Source: Salinactinospora qingdaonensis
GTDB taxonomy: Bacteria; Actinomycetota; Actinomycetes; Streptosporangiales; Streptosporangiaceae
NCBI RefSeq assembly: GCF_039539445.1
Contig: NZ_BAABDD010000024.1
Location: 1 to 64,000, forward strand
Direction of reading: 5' to 3'
Length of the DNA stretch: 64,000 nt
This document shows, piece after piece, positions 16,158 to 24,891 of this stretch. The notes below the pieces were generated by a model. It saw nothing but the letters and a program-made list of their open reading frames with translations. It did no database searches and had not been told where the DNA came from. The stretch's first letter is position 1. Every line of letters begins with the position of its first letter. A program made the translations under genes and the position numbers.

Positions 16158-17719
16158 CCCAGCTCCGCGATGAGCCTGCGCGCGCCCCGTACGGCGATCG
16201 CCATGCTCGTCAGCGTCGGATTCACCGCCGTGGCCGTGGGGATGAGCCCGTTGCCGCCGACGACGAGGTTGGCCAAGCCCCAGACCTTCGACCACGGGTC
16301 GGCGACGCTCGTGCCGTCCTCGGTCTCGCCCATCCGCATGGTGCCCTGGTAGTGCAGGCTCGACCCGGCCGGCATCAACCGAGGCTCGGCCACGAACGTG
16401 CCGAGCGCCCCGCCCGCCCGCCGCAGCAGGGCCGTGGCCGTGTCGACCTCCCGTTTTTCCTCTTCGCCGAGGCTGTAGCGAATCGTCATGTTCGGCAGTC
16501 CGCGGTAATCCTCCGCAGCGTCGTCGAACACGACCGCGTCCTCGAAACGGGGGCGCTTGCGCAACCCGTAGCCCAGATTGACGTAGCCCCAGCGGTTGTC
16601 CGCGTGTGGGTCGTCGTCGAGGCGGAACGGGGCGGACTCGGTGTACATCACCTGGGCGGCGAAGGGGTGGTCGGGTTCGGAGAAGGGGATGCGGTTGACG
16701 GCCGAGACCGGGTCGCTCGGGTTCTTTGCGCGGCGTGCCAGCTCCCGGGCGAGGTCCTCCTCCGTGGCGAACCTGCCGATCTTGGCGGAGTCGAGGGCGA
16801 CGGTCGAGACGATGACGGGGTGTTCGGTGAGGTAATGGCCGAGGGCGCGTGGCCGGATGCCGGAGGCCCACAGCAGTTGGGGCGACCGCAGGGCATCCGC
16901 GGCGACGATGACGAGATCGGCGCTTTCGACACGGGAGCTGCCGGTGCGCAGATCTTCGACGCGCACGCCCGTCACGACTCCGTCCCGGTGCAGGATCTCG
17001 CGGGCCAGAGTCAGGTCGAACAGTTCGAAGCGCTCGGTCAGCGGCGATCCCGGTTCGATGAGAGGGTCGAGGACGAAGTCGGTGCCCGCCCACGTCATGG
17101 TGCCGTCTGGGTTCTCGTCGCCGGCCACCGGCAAGACGCTCGGTCCGTAGCCCTGGGGCAGTGAACCGTCGAACTCCTCGCTCAGCAGCTTTCGGATCGC
17201 GGTGCTGACCGGCGAGTCGGAGAACGCCGTCGTCGTCGCGTGGATGAGTTCCTCGGCGGTGCCGATCAGCTCGTCCCATTCGCCGTCGGGGATGAACGCG
17301 ATCCGCTCGCTGAACCCGGGGCGCGGCACGGCGCAGGTCCAGTGCGCCCCCTGGCCACCGACGTTGGTCGACACCGCCGCCGCGGGAAAGTCCGCAGCAT
17401 GGCCGGAGCCGTACCCGCCGTAGTCGATGAGATGCGTTCCCTGCCGTGCGGTGAAGGTTCCCTCGACGACGGTGGTTTCCGGGATTCCCAACGTCGTGCG
17501 CAGCGCGGTGGACTGCGGCCCCTGCGACATCTCCCGGGCGCGCGCCCGTTCGCGGGGGTCGGTGATGTTGCGAACGCTTGCCCCCGGCCGTGCGGTGAGC
17601 TGCGGCCCGGCTTCCAGCATGCGAACGCGCGCATGGGGCAGCCCTTCGAGGAGCAGCCGTGCGTAGGTCGCGCCGATGGGGCCGCTGCCGATGATGACGA
17701 TGCGAGGCGAGTGGGTCAT
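16154..17719 (-). CDS. Pyranose 2-oxidase-like GMC flavoprotein, second probable glycoside 3-oxidase
   Basis: 521 residues, paralogous to the first oxidase. It has the FAD motif IVIIGSGPIGATYARL and the flavin-linking segment VGGQGAHWTCAVP (His126, same position as in the first copy). The catalytic His is in SLHYQGTMRMG and the Asn in GLIPTATAVNPTLTSMAIA. It lies downstream of an MFS transporter with 24 bp between them, an independent minus-strand unit. The last codon and stop (CTAG on the plus strand) coincide with the end of the inverted-repeat element, so the original C-terminus may have been altered by that insertion. Likely oxidises the glycoside sugar at C3. Confidence 0.83.
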   Translation of the reverse strand: MTHSPRIVIIGSGPIGATYARLLLEGLPHARVRMLEAGPQLTARPGASVRNITDPRERARAREMSQGPQSTALRTTLGIPETTVVEGTFTARQGTHLIDYGGYGSGHAADFPAAAVSTNVGGQGAHWTCAVPRPGFSERIAFIPDGEWDELIGTAEELIHATTTAFSDSPVSTAIRKLLSEEFDGSLPQGYGPSVLPVAGDENPDGTMTWAGTDFVLDPLIEPGSPLTERFELFDLTLAREILHRDGVVTGVRVEDLRTGSSRVESADLVIVAADALRSPQLLWASGIRPRALGHYLTEHPVIVSTVALDSAKIGRFATEEDLARELARRAKNPSDPVSAVNRIPFSEPDHPFAAQVMYTESAPFRLDDDPHADNRWGYVNLGYGLRKRPRFEDAVVFDDAAEDYRGLPNMTIRYSLGEEEKREVDTATALLRRAGGALGTFVAEPRLMPAGSSLHYQGTMRMGETEDGTSVADPWSKVWGLANLVVGGNGLIPTATAVNPTLTSMAIAVRGARRLIAELG

Positions 17720-17743
17720 GGTCGGACTCCTGTCATGGATGGT

Positions 17744-19249
17744 TCAGGGGGTGGGGTCCTTGGCGGAGGCCGGCTCTTCGAAGCCAGTCCCCTCGTCGTC
17801 AGGGAGGCGACCTGCCGGCATGAGCGCAGCGGCCACGGCGGCGAGGACGAAGGTCATGGCCAGACACAGGAAGATCGGCGAGAACACGGTCGCGTAGGCG
17901 TCGGCGACCTCCGCGCGCAGCTCGGGCGCCAGCGCGCGGACCGCTTCAGGGGTCAGGCTTGTGGGTTTCAGGCTCGCGGGCAGCGTCGTGGCGGCGCCCG
18001 CCCCGATCACGGCGCCGACCACCGCCGCGGCGACGGCGACCCCGACTTGGCGAACGAGGTTGACGGTCGAGGTGGCCGTGCCCGTCTCGCTCGGGGCGAC
18101 CGACGACTGGATGACCGCGACGATGAGGTTCATGTAAGAGCCGGTCCCGAGGCCGACGAGGGCCATGAGCGCCATCGGCACCCACAGCGGCAGTCCGGCC
18201 GGGAGCTGGGCCATGCCGAGCAGACCGAGCGCTGCCATGGTCGGGCCGGCGATGACGAAGGTTCGGTACCGGCCGCTGCGACCGGCGAGCCATCCGGTGG
18301 TCAACGAGGCGACGAGCATGCCAAGGACGGTTGCGATCGGCACGACTCCGGAAACGGTCACGCTGGTCTGGAACACCATCTGGACATATGTCGGCACGTA
18401 CGACACCACCGAGAACAACCCGACGCCGATGGCGGCCGACAGCACCAGACAACAGACCACTGTGCGGTTGCCGAAGAAGTGCGGCGGGACGAGCGGCTCC
18501 ACAGCGCGCGCCTCGACCACCAGGAAGATCCCGAGAGCGGCCACCGAGACGGCGGCGGCTGTGAGGACGGGGGGCGTCAGGCGCCCGGCATCGCCGAGCC
18601 AGGAGACGGCGAGGACCAGCGGCACCACCGTCACCGCGAAAGTCAAGGCGCCGAGCAAGTCGAACCGCCGCTGTGCCAACGGTCGAAGTGTGGGGATCGC
18701 GACGGTCGCGATGAGCAACGCCGCGATCCCGAGCGGGACGTTGATCCAAAAGACCCACCGCCAGCCCAGCGTGTCGGTGATGACGCCGCCCAAGACCGGG
18801 CCGACGACGATGGCGATCGGGAAGGCGGCGCCGATGACGCTGAGGTAGCGGGGGCGCCGCCTCGGTGGGGCGACACCGGCGACCAGCGTCTGCGCCGTCA
18901 ACTGGATGCCGGCCGTGCCGGCGCCCTGGGCGACACGGGCCACGACAAGTCCGCTCATGCTTTGGGCGAACCCGCACGCCAGTGAGGCGATGACGAAGAC
19001 CGCCACGCTGGCCAAGTAGACCCGGCGGGCAGACATGATGTCTCCCAGCTTCCCGGCCACGGGCAGCACGACCGTACTCGCGAGGGTGTAGGCGACGATC
19101 ACCCAGCTCATCTGCGGCAGTGCGTCGAGTTCGCCGGCGATCGTCGCCAAAGACGTCGCGACCACTGTGTGATCCAGGGCCCCGAGGAAGGCGACGGTGA
19201 GGAGGGAGATGACCATGAGGCGCAGCCTCATGGGCGAGATGGTGGTCAT
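17744..19249 (-). CDS. MFS transporter, DHA2 (14-helix) drug:proton antiporter type
   Basis: 501 residues from ATG 19249 (MTTISPMRLRLMVISLL); the longer open frame upstream is not hydrophobic. Fourteen predicted membrane segments. Motif A appears as GKLGDIMSARRVYLA, motif C as PIAIVVGPVLGGVITDTLGW. The DHA2 family exports amphipathic aromatic compounds. Next to a glycoside oxidase it may expel the released aglycone or take up the glycoside; the direction cannot be told. It is divergent from the ROK regulator, which probably controls it. Confidence 0.9.
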   Translation of the reverse strand: MTTISPMRLRLMVISLLTVAFLGALDHTVVATSLATIAGELDALPQMSWVIVAYTLASTVVLPVAGKLGDIMSARRVYLASVAVFVIASLACGFAQSMSGLVVARVAQGAGTAGIQLTAQTLVAGVAPPRRRPRYLSVIGAAFPIAIVVGPVLGGVITDTLGWRWVFWINVPLGIAALLIATVAIPTLRPLAQRRFDLLGALTFAVTVVPLVLAVSWLGDAGRLTPPVLTAAAVSVAALGIFLVVEARAVEPLVPPHFFGNRTVVCCLVLSAAIGVGLFSVVSYVPTYVQMVFQTSVTVSGVVPIATVLGMLVASLTTGWLAGRSGRYRTFVIAGPTMAALGLLGMAQLPAGLPLWVPMALMALVGLGTGSYMNLIVAVIQSSVAPSETGTATSTVNLVRQVGVAVAAAVVGAVIGAGAATTLPASLKPTSLTPEAVRALAPELRAEVADAYATVFSPIFLCLAMTFVLAAVAAALMPAGRLPDDEGTGFEEPASAKDPTP

Positions 19250-19339
19250 ACGCCTATGGAGATTCGGGTCGGTGACGAGACCGAATGTGCGGTGACCGGC
19301 CCAGTGCCGGACCCGACGGGTCGGAACGAGCAACCCCTC

Positions 19340-19365
19340 GTCCTAAGTTAATTTATGTCCTAAGT
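19340..19365. promoter_or_regulatory. Direct repeat, candidate operator between MFS and ROK genes
   Basis: GTCCTAAGT occurs at 19340-19348 and 19357-19365, 17 bp apart, inside an AT-rich patch 90 bp upstream of the MFS start. ROK repressors commonly bind such AT-rich repeats. The rest of the 500-bp gap (19250-19749) shows no gene; TGCGGTC also recurs at about 19702 and 19721, just before the ROK start. Confidence 0.4.
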
Positions 19366-19749
19366 AGGTCAGAAATCAACAAAAGTAGTGTCGTGTGTGC
19401 CTCGAGAGGGGAGCGTCAGGGGGTGGACATGCGGGCTTACCTGGCGCCCCGTCTTGGATGGGCGAGCTTCGAAAAGCGTTGTCGACGCAGGCAGAGGCCA
19501 TAGGGCGCCGGTCGGTGGGCGCTTCGGCCGCCCCTCGGTCCGCGTGGGGAGGAAAAGCCGTGCCCGGATCGGCGGCCGGCAGCCGGGGCTCCCGCGGTCG
19601 CGCCGGTAGGGTCGGCTCACCGTGCCGTCATGGGCCCCTTGGTGGAAAAGTGTCCAGTTCAGCAGGAAAGCGGCTTAAGGTAGCAGCAGACGGGAAATAG
19701 TTGCGGTCCAGTCGACATAAGTGCGGTCAACCTGTGCGACGATTTCCTT

Positions 19750-21030
19750 ATGGCTACCGAATCGTCACTCCGGTTCGCCGCCCAGAGCGACATCATGACG
19801 AGCCTGCTGGCTGTGGTGAACCTCGTCCGTACGGGGCAGGCCACGACTCGGCCCGAGATCGGACGAGTCACCGGCCTGGGGCGCGGTGTGGTGACGCAAC
19901 GCATCGACCAGGCGATCGAGCTCGGCTACCTCGAAGACGGGGACTTCGCTCCGTCGACCGGAGGTCGCTTGCCGCGGTCGTTGCGATTCCGTTCCGAGCG
20001 GGGACGCCTGGTGATTCTGGCGCTGGGCGCCCTGCACCTGCGGGTGGGCATCGCGACCCTCGACGGCACGATCGAAGACGACGCGCACCGCTACTGGGAC
20101 ATCACCCAAGGTCCAGTCGCCACACTGGAGGAGGCGATGTCGATGGCGGGGGAGCTGCTGTCACGTGTCGACGAGGACAGGCCGATCTGGGGGGTCGCCG
20201 TCGGCGTCCCGGGACCGGTCGACTTCTCGACCGGACGCCCGGTCGCCCCACCGATCATGCCTGGTTGGAACGACTTCGACATCAGAAAGAGCGTCGAAGA
20301 GCGCTTTGGCGCACCCGTCTGGGTCGACAACGACGTCAACCTCCTCGCGCTGAGTGAGCGCAGCCGCCGCCAGGTCGAGCGGCTCGACCTTGTCTTCTGC
20401 AAGGTCGGCACGGGGATCGGTGCGGGCTTCCTCTCGCAGTCGCACCTGCACCGGGGAGTCAACGGGGCCGCCGGCGACATCGGGCACGAACGTGTCGCCG
20501 ATTCGCAGGCGGTGTGCCGGTGTGGCAAGACAGGCTGCCTTGAGGCCGAGGCGGCCGGTTGGGCGCTCGTACGGGAAGCGGGCCGGGCGATCGTCGAGGG
20601 GAGGCCGACCTCGCTCGCTGAGGTGACGGGCGATCCCGAGGGGCTGACGCCCGAGGCGATCTCGCTCGCCGCACGGGACGGCGACGCGCTCGCGATCGAG
20701 CTCGTGCAACGTTCGGCCCGGCTCGTCGGCGAGTCGATCGCGGGACTGGTCAACATGTTCAACCCGGCCGTGATCGTCGTCGGCGGTGCGGTCTCCGCGG
20801 CCGGCGAGATCTTCCTGGCCGAGGTGCGTCAGCGGGTCTACGAGCTGTCGCTGCCGCTCGCGACACGGGATCTGGCGATCGTGCGCTCCGTCGGTGACGC
20901 GCGAGAACCGCTGCGGGGTGGCGCGGAGATGGTCCGCGAGCAGCTTTTCGAGGTCACGTTCCCCCGCTGGTTCGCCGACGGGCATCCGACGATCGAGAGT
21001 ATCCGGGGCTTGGCGATCTCGGGGGCCTGA
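19750..21030 (+). CDS. ROK-family transcriptional regulator
   Basis: 426 residues: a winged helix-turn-helix (about residues 15-75, ATTRPEIGRVTGLGRGVVTQ) joined to a ROK sugar-kinase-like domain. ATPase/sugar motifs are VAVGVPGPVDFSTGRP, VDNDVN and GTGIGAGFLS. The zinc-binding CRCGKTGCLEAEA fits the ROK consensus CxCGxxGCLE. Such proteins sense a sugar and repress catabolic genes. Given its divergent MFS/oxidase neighbours and the third deglycosidase pair downstream, those are the probable targets. Confidence 0.92.
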   Translation: MATESSLRFAAQSDIMTSLLAVVNLVRTGQATTRPEIGRVTGLGRGVVTQRIDQAIELGYLEDGDFAPSTGGRLPRSLRFRSERGRLVILALGALHLRVGIATLDGTIEDDAHRYWDITQGPVATLEEAMSMAGELLSRVDEDRPIWGVAVGVPGPVDFSTGRPVAPPIMPGWNDFDIRKSVEERFGAPVWVDNDVNLLALSERSRRQVERLDLVFCKVGTGIGAGFLSQSHLHRGVNGAAGDIGHERVADSQAVCRCGKTGCLEAEAAGWALVREAGRAIVEGRPTSLAEVTGDPEGLTPEAISLAARDGDALAIELVQRSARLVGESIAGLVNMFNPAVIVVGGAVSAAGEIFLAEVRQRVYELSLPLATRDLAIVRSVGDAREPLRGGAEMVREQLFEVTFPRWFADGHPTIESIRGLAISGA

Positions 21031-21626
21031 TCCGGCCTCGCCGCTGCCGGAGGCCGGCCCAGCCGGGCGCCCCTTCCGCCGATCGTTCCCGCGACAGGGC
21101 GATGTGCCGCCCCCAATGACGGCGTTCGTGCGCAGCGCCCCATGTGCCCCTCGACTTCGCGGGAGACCCGGCCGCTTTCAGCCCCGCGCCAGGGGCGGTT
21201 CCGCGGCCACCACCACGGTGTTCGTGGGGAGGGCCCGGTAGCGGCTTTCTTCTCCCCTCGGGGCGCGGCGGGTCTTTCCCAGCACGGCCGCTTCCGCGTG
21301 CCGAAGGGGGAGAAGACGTCGCCGCCGGCGCGCTCTCGCCCGTCCCGACCTCCGCCACGCCCCAATGCCAGGTAGCGGTTTCGGAAAGCCTCCGGCGCGA
21401 CTCGCCGAGCCGGCCGGGCGCACCGGGGCGCAGAGGACTCCGAGGTCTTGTCGGCCGGAGGCGCGGCCCCTGCTCGCGGGGCCACCGGCGACAAAGTGTC
21501 CTCCCGGATGGAGACCGCGTGGGGCGAGCACAGCGCTCTAGCGTGCGGCTTACGTTCGTTACTTCTTCCATATTTAGACAAAAGTAAGTATTGTCTCTGC
21601 GAAAGTTGTGACGAACGGAGTGCACC
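21031..21626. other. Intergenic with the promoter of the thuA-like operon
   Basis: About 600 bp without a recognisable gene. 21031-21530 is GC-rich; a loose inverted repeat pairs TTCTTCTCCCC (near 21247) with GGGGGAGAAGA (near 21306). 21545-21610 turns AT-rich (TTACTT ... AAGTAA around 21559-21587), the probable promoter/operator of the following operon. Confidence 0.45.
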
Positions 21627-22505
21627 ATGCCCGATGCCCAGCCCATCCGCGTACTCATCATCACCGGGATGACCGACGTCCACCACGACTGGCGGTCGAC
21701 GACCCCCGTCCTCAAGGAGCAATTGGAGTCGACGGGCCGGTTCGAGGTGCGGGTCACCGAGGAGTTCCGCGGCGGTTCCGCTCAGACACTGCGGCCCTAC
21801 GACCTCGTCGTGCTGAACTATTACGGACGCCGCGACCCTTGGCGCGACGTCGCGGAGGAGCGCTTCGGCGACGAGGCCGAGCAGGCGTTGGTCGACTTCG
21901 TCTCCGGCGGCAAGGGACTCATCGCTTACCACCCCACCCTCGCGGGCGGGGTCGGATGGCTACCGGAGTACGAACGGCTGCTCGGCGGTGTCATGCGCGA
22001 GGAGACCTCGCGGCGGGCGCCCAACAACGACTTCCTGCTTCGCACCGCGGACGAACACCCGATCACCGCAGGCTGGCCCGCACAGTTCCCGCACTACAAC
22101 GACGACCTCTACGTCGGGCTGAAGTGGCCCGAGGGGGTGAAGAAACGCATCCTCCTCACCGGATGGGACAACCCGCTGCGCTACACGCAGGTGCCCTCCC
22201 AGTGGCGCGCCCTGCCCGGCATGGGCGAGGAGCACCCGGTCGCCTGGACAGTCGAGCACGGGCTGGGCCGGGCGGTGTCGATCGGGATCGGCCATGACGT
22301 CCGGGCGATGAGCCACCCCGCCTTCCGTGCGCTCTTCGCGCGCAGCGCGCAGTGGGCAGCCACCGGCGAGGTGACGATTCCGACGCCGGCGGACCTCGGT
22401 GAGCCGGTTGAGGGCGGCGACTGGTGGCCGACCACGCTCGAACCGATGGTGCGGCAGATGTTCGACGAGTGGGTGGCCGCCGGCGAGCCCGACACCCAGA
22501 AGTAG
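21627..22505 (+). CDS. ThuA-like domain protein
   Basis: 292 residues with the flavodoxin/glutamine-amidotransferase-like ThuA fold: VLIITGMTDVHHDWRSTTPV at the N-terminus, YDLVVLNYYGR and KGLIAYHPTLAGG in the core, and GRAVSIGIGHDVRAMSHPAF near the end. ThuA works with ThuB in making and using 3-ketotrehalose in rhizobia, and ThuA-like proteins accompany 3-keto-glycoside pathways. Its position before a deglycosidase pair (64-bp gap) fits a role with 3-keto sugars. The chemistry of the family is poorly defined. Confidence 0.85.
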   Translation: MPDAQPIRVLIITGMTDVHHDWRSTTPVLKEQLESTGRFEVRVTEEFRGGSAQTLRPYDLVVLNYYGRRDPWRDVAEERFGDEAEQALVDFVSGGKGLIAYHPTLAGGVGWLPEYERLLGGVMREETSRRAPNNDFLLRTADEHPITAGWPAQFPHYNDDLYVGLKWPEGVKKRILLTGWDNPLRYTQVPSQWRALPGMGEEHPVAWTVEHGLGRAVSIGIGHDVRAMSHPAFRALFARSAQWAATGEVTIPTPADLGEPVEGGDWWPTTLEPMVRQMFDEWVAAGEPDTQK

Positions 22506-22569
22506 GTGACCGAAAGCGTCGAGGCTGCCGTCCAGACGAGGCACTCCACTCCGAGGTGAAAGGTCCCCC

Positions 22570-22980
22570 ATGTCCCTGCCGGTGCTGCGCGACGACGCGC
22601 TGACCACGTCCGGTGGCTACGTCGCCCTTCGCGTCTCCCTACCGTGGATTCGCTCCCTGCCGCTCGCCAGCCTCACCGACGTCGCACTGTCGATCGACGG
22701 TGCCCAGGTGAGGACGCCCCGCGTGCGCCTCGGGGACCGGACGGTGGCAACCGAGCACCTCGCCGCCGAAACGGGGTGGTGGTTCGTGCAGGACCGCGTC
22801 GTCCTCGTCGGCGACCGTGCGCCGGCTGCGACCCCGCACGAGGTCGCACTGTCGTTCCGTCTGGTGATCCCCTACCTTTCGGCCGGCCCTGACACCCCGC
22901 TCGTGTTGCCGTTTCACACCCGACGCGCGCTCGCACCAGACGTGATACCCGAGCCGACCGTCTCACGTGAGGTCGCGTGA
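22570..22980 (+). CDS. C-glycoside deglycosidase beta subunit (DUF6379/CGDB), copy 3
   Basis: 136 residues with the pattern of the other two copies: LRVSLPWIRSLPLASLTDVA, then LSIDGAQV, WWFVQDRVVLV and ALSFRLVIPYLS. PWI replaces the PWY of copies 1 and 2. The last 30 residues are variable. A ribosome binding site GGAGGA sits just after its stop for the alpha partner downstream, so the pair is an operon of its own with thuA. Confidence 0.78.
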   Translation: MSLPVLRDDALTTSGGYVALRVSLPWIRSLPLASLTDVALSIDGAQVRTPRVRLGDRTVATEHLAAETGWWFVQDRVVLVGDRAPAATPHEVALSFRLVIPYLSAGPDTPLVLPFHTRRALAPDVIPEPTVSREVA

Positions 22981-22997
22981 TTTTACGGAGGACCGCG

Positions 22998-23987
22998 ATG
23001 ACCGAACCCCGCCGCTGGAGGCTCGCGGCAAGCGCGTTCAACTGGACCCCCGAGGTGATCCGCGCCGAGCGCACGGCCGCCGACATCGCGGTCGGGATCG
23101 TCGCCGACGGCCTCGCGTCGGTGATCGAGGTCGAAGCCGGGCAGGTGTGGCGCACCTTCCCCACGCCCACCGACGCCGAGGCGGACCGGCTACGCGGCCT
23201 CTTAGAGCCGGTCGGTGGAGCCGTGAGCATCGTCGGGGTGAGCATCGACGACTGGGCGACACCGCGGCGCCGCCGAGACGACGACGAACGCCTCGCGTTC
23301 TTGCTGCCGCAACTGCGTGCCGCGCATCGCCTCGGCGCCGCCGGCGTACGGCTGCCGATCGGGCAGGCGGGGGAGCCGTTGCTGCGGCGCCTGCAACCGA
23401 CACTGCACGAGCTCGACCTCGTACTCTACGAGGAACTGCAAGGCCAGCAGACTCCCAGGTCGCAGTCGGCCGCCCCCGCGCTCGACACGATCGCCCGGCT
23501 GGACGATCCGCATGTGCGCGCACTCGTCGACACCAGCATGTTCATGCCGGCGTTACCGGTGACCTACCTGGAGCGGCTCCGCGAGGAAGGGGTTCCGGGC
23601 GAGTTCGTGGATCGTCTCGCGGCGCAGTGGCGCGATCCGGCGACCGCGGACGCGGTGCTCGACATGCTTCGGCAGGAGGCCGTACCGCCCCAGGCACATA
23701 CCCTTTTCATGGACCTCGTGGTGCGTTTCGGCCGTTCCGAGGTTGCCGAACTGCGCGACATGCTGCCGCTTGTGGGGGCGTTCCACCTGAAGTTCTGGGA
23801 TCTTGCGGACATCGACGGGCGCGTCTCCGGGCCGATCGGTGAGCTCGGGCGCCTGCTGGAGGGTTCGGACTTCACCGGCACACTGTGCAGCGAGTGGGGC
23901 GGGCACGCATGGCTCGACGCCGACCCGACCGACATGACCCGCCGCCACCTCGCCCTCGTCCGAAGCGCCCTGGGGAGCGCGTACTGA
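22998..23987 (+). CDS. C-glycoside deglycosidase alpha-like TIM barrel, copy 3 (divergent)
   Basis: 329 residues; ATG 22998 chosen because GGAGGA lies five bases before it. Probable metal ligands are Glu145 (LVLYEELQG), Asp178 (ALVDTSMF), His263 (AFHLKFWD) and Glu299 (CSEWGGHAW). The C-terminal signature matches alpha-2 (SSEWEGHAF). The first ligand segment reads EEL, where alpha-1 and alpha-2 have EVH and EIH, so the His used as catalytic base in this family is Leu here. It may have another base, another reaction, or be impaired. It is followed by a convergent TetR gene. Confidence 0.75.
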   Translation: MTEPRRWRLAASAFNWTPEVIRAERTAADIAVGIVADGLASVIEVEAGQVWRTFPTPTDAEADRLRGLLEPVGGAVSIVGVSIDDWATPRRRRDDDERLAFLLPQLRAAHRLGAAGVRLPIGQAGEPLLRRLQPTLHELDLVLYEELQGQQTPRSQSAAPALDTIARLDDPHVRALVDTSMFMPALPVTYLERLREEGVPGEFVDRLAAQWRDPATADAVLDMLRQEAVPPQAHTLFMDLVVRFGRSEVAELRDMLPLVGAFHLKFWDLADIDGRVSGPIGELGRLLEGSDFTGTLCSEWGGHAWLDADPTDMTRRHLALVRSALGSAY

Positions 23988-24047
23988 ACCGGCGCCGCGG
24001 TGGGCGCCGGCGAGCCGGGGAGGCCGCGTGTAGGCCCCGGACAACGA

Positions 24048-24773
24048 TCAGGTTCCGGGGATGCCGACGCCGTGGGCCGTCGATCGGGCTAGGTGGTCGA
24101 GGTGCGCCTCGCGGGCGTCGATGACCTTGTTGTAGTGGCCGAAGAGTTCGAAGCTGACGGTGCCGAACAGTGTCGTCCACGCCTCGATGACGCCGATCGC
24201 CGTTTCCGGCGGGATGCCGGTGAGGATCTCAGCTCGGTCGGGGGGCGCCTCGGCGAGCATGTCCGCGATCCGCGTCTCGACGTCGGCTCGCAGCTCTTCC
24301 GGTGTGGGCGGGAGGTTCGCGGGTGTCAGTCCCGGCCCCTGCTGGGCGTCGAAGGCGATCCGCGCGAGCAGCACAACGACTCGGGTGGCCGGCTCGGTGG
24401 TGTCGCGCGGTGCGGCGTAGCCGGGCACCGGGGAGCCGTAGATAAGGGCGTATTCGTGGGGGTGCTCCAGCGCCCACGCTCGTACCGCTCGGAAGACGGC
24501 GGTCCATCGTCCGGCGAGATCGTCGCGGTCGATGGCCGACTCCGCCTCGCCGGCCGCGTCCCCCACACCTTCGTAGGCCGCGATGATGAGGGCCGTGAGC
24601 AGGGCGTCCCTGTTCGGGAAATACCGGTAGACCGCCGAGGGGGCCATACCCAGTTCCCGCGTGATGGCGCGCACGGACAGACCGGCCGCGCCGCGTTCGG
24701 CGAGGTGTCGGCGGGCGACCTCGGTGATCTCGGCGACGAACTCGGCGCGGACGCGATCTCGGATACCAGGCAT
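24048..24773 (-). CDS. TetR-family transcriptional regulator
   Basis: 241 residues from ATG 24773 (MPGIRDRVRAEFVAEI). The helix-turn-helix is textbook: GAAGLSVRAITRELGMAPSA then VYRYFPNRDALLTALI. The C-terminal domain is of the TetR_C_13/WHG type (AWALEHPHEYALIYGSPVPG). It is divergent from the epimerase gene with a 118-bp gap full of inverted motifs, so it is probably autoregulatory and represses that gene. Confidence 0.92.
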   Translation of the reverse strand: MPGIRDRVRAEFVAEITEVARRHLAERGAAGLSVRAITRELGMAPSAVYRYFPNRDALLTALIIAAYEGVGDAAGEAESAIDRDDLAGRWTAVFRAVRAWALEHPHEYALIYGSPVPGYAAPRDTTEPATRVVVLLARIAFDAQQGPGLTPANLPPTPEELRADVETRIADMLAEAPPDRAEILTGIPPETAIGVIEAWTTLFGTVSFELFGHYNKVIDAREAHLDHLARSTAHGVGIPGT

Positions 24774-24794
24774 ACGGCGAGTGTGCCACGAACT

Positions 24795-24876
24795 GAACAC
24801 TGATGTGAAACGTGAACACTGCTCTTGACGTCATCGATCGACAGTGAAACAGTGTTTCTATAAGAGATCAGTGTTC
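24795..24876. promoter_or_regulatory. TetR operator cluster between tetR and the epimerase gene
   Basis: GAACACTGAT (24795-24804) is the exact inverse of ATCAGTGTTC (24867-24876), GAACACTG recurs at 24814-24821, and GAAACAGTGTTTC (24846-24858) is a 13-bp perfect palindrome with the same core. TTGACG at 24825-24830 is a likely -35 box. Repeated CAGTGTTC half-sites across a divergent promoter are typical of a TetR repressor. Confidence 0.7.
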
Positions 24877-24891
24877 TCGGGAAGGTTTGTC

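Noticed and set aside
20838..21932. 364-codon minus-strand frame between the ROK and thuA-like genes
   Set aside because: It overlaps both well-supported genes and has low-complexity composition.
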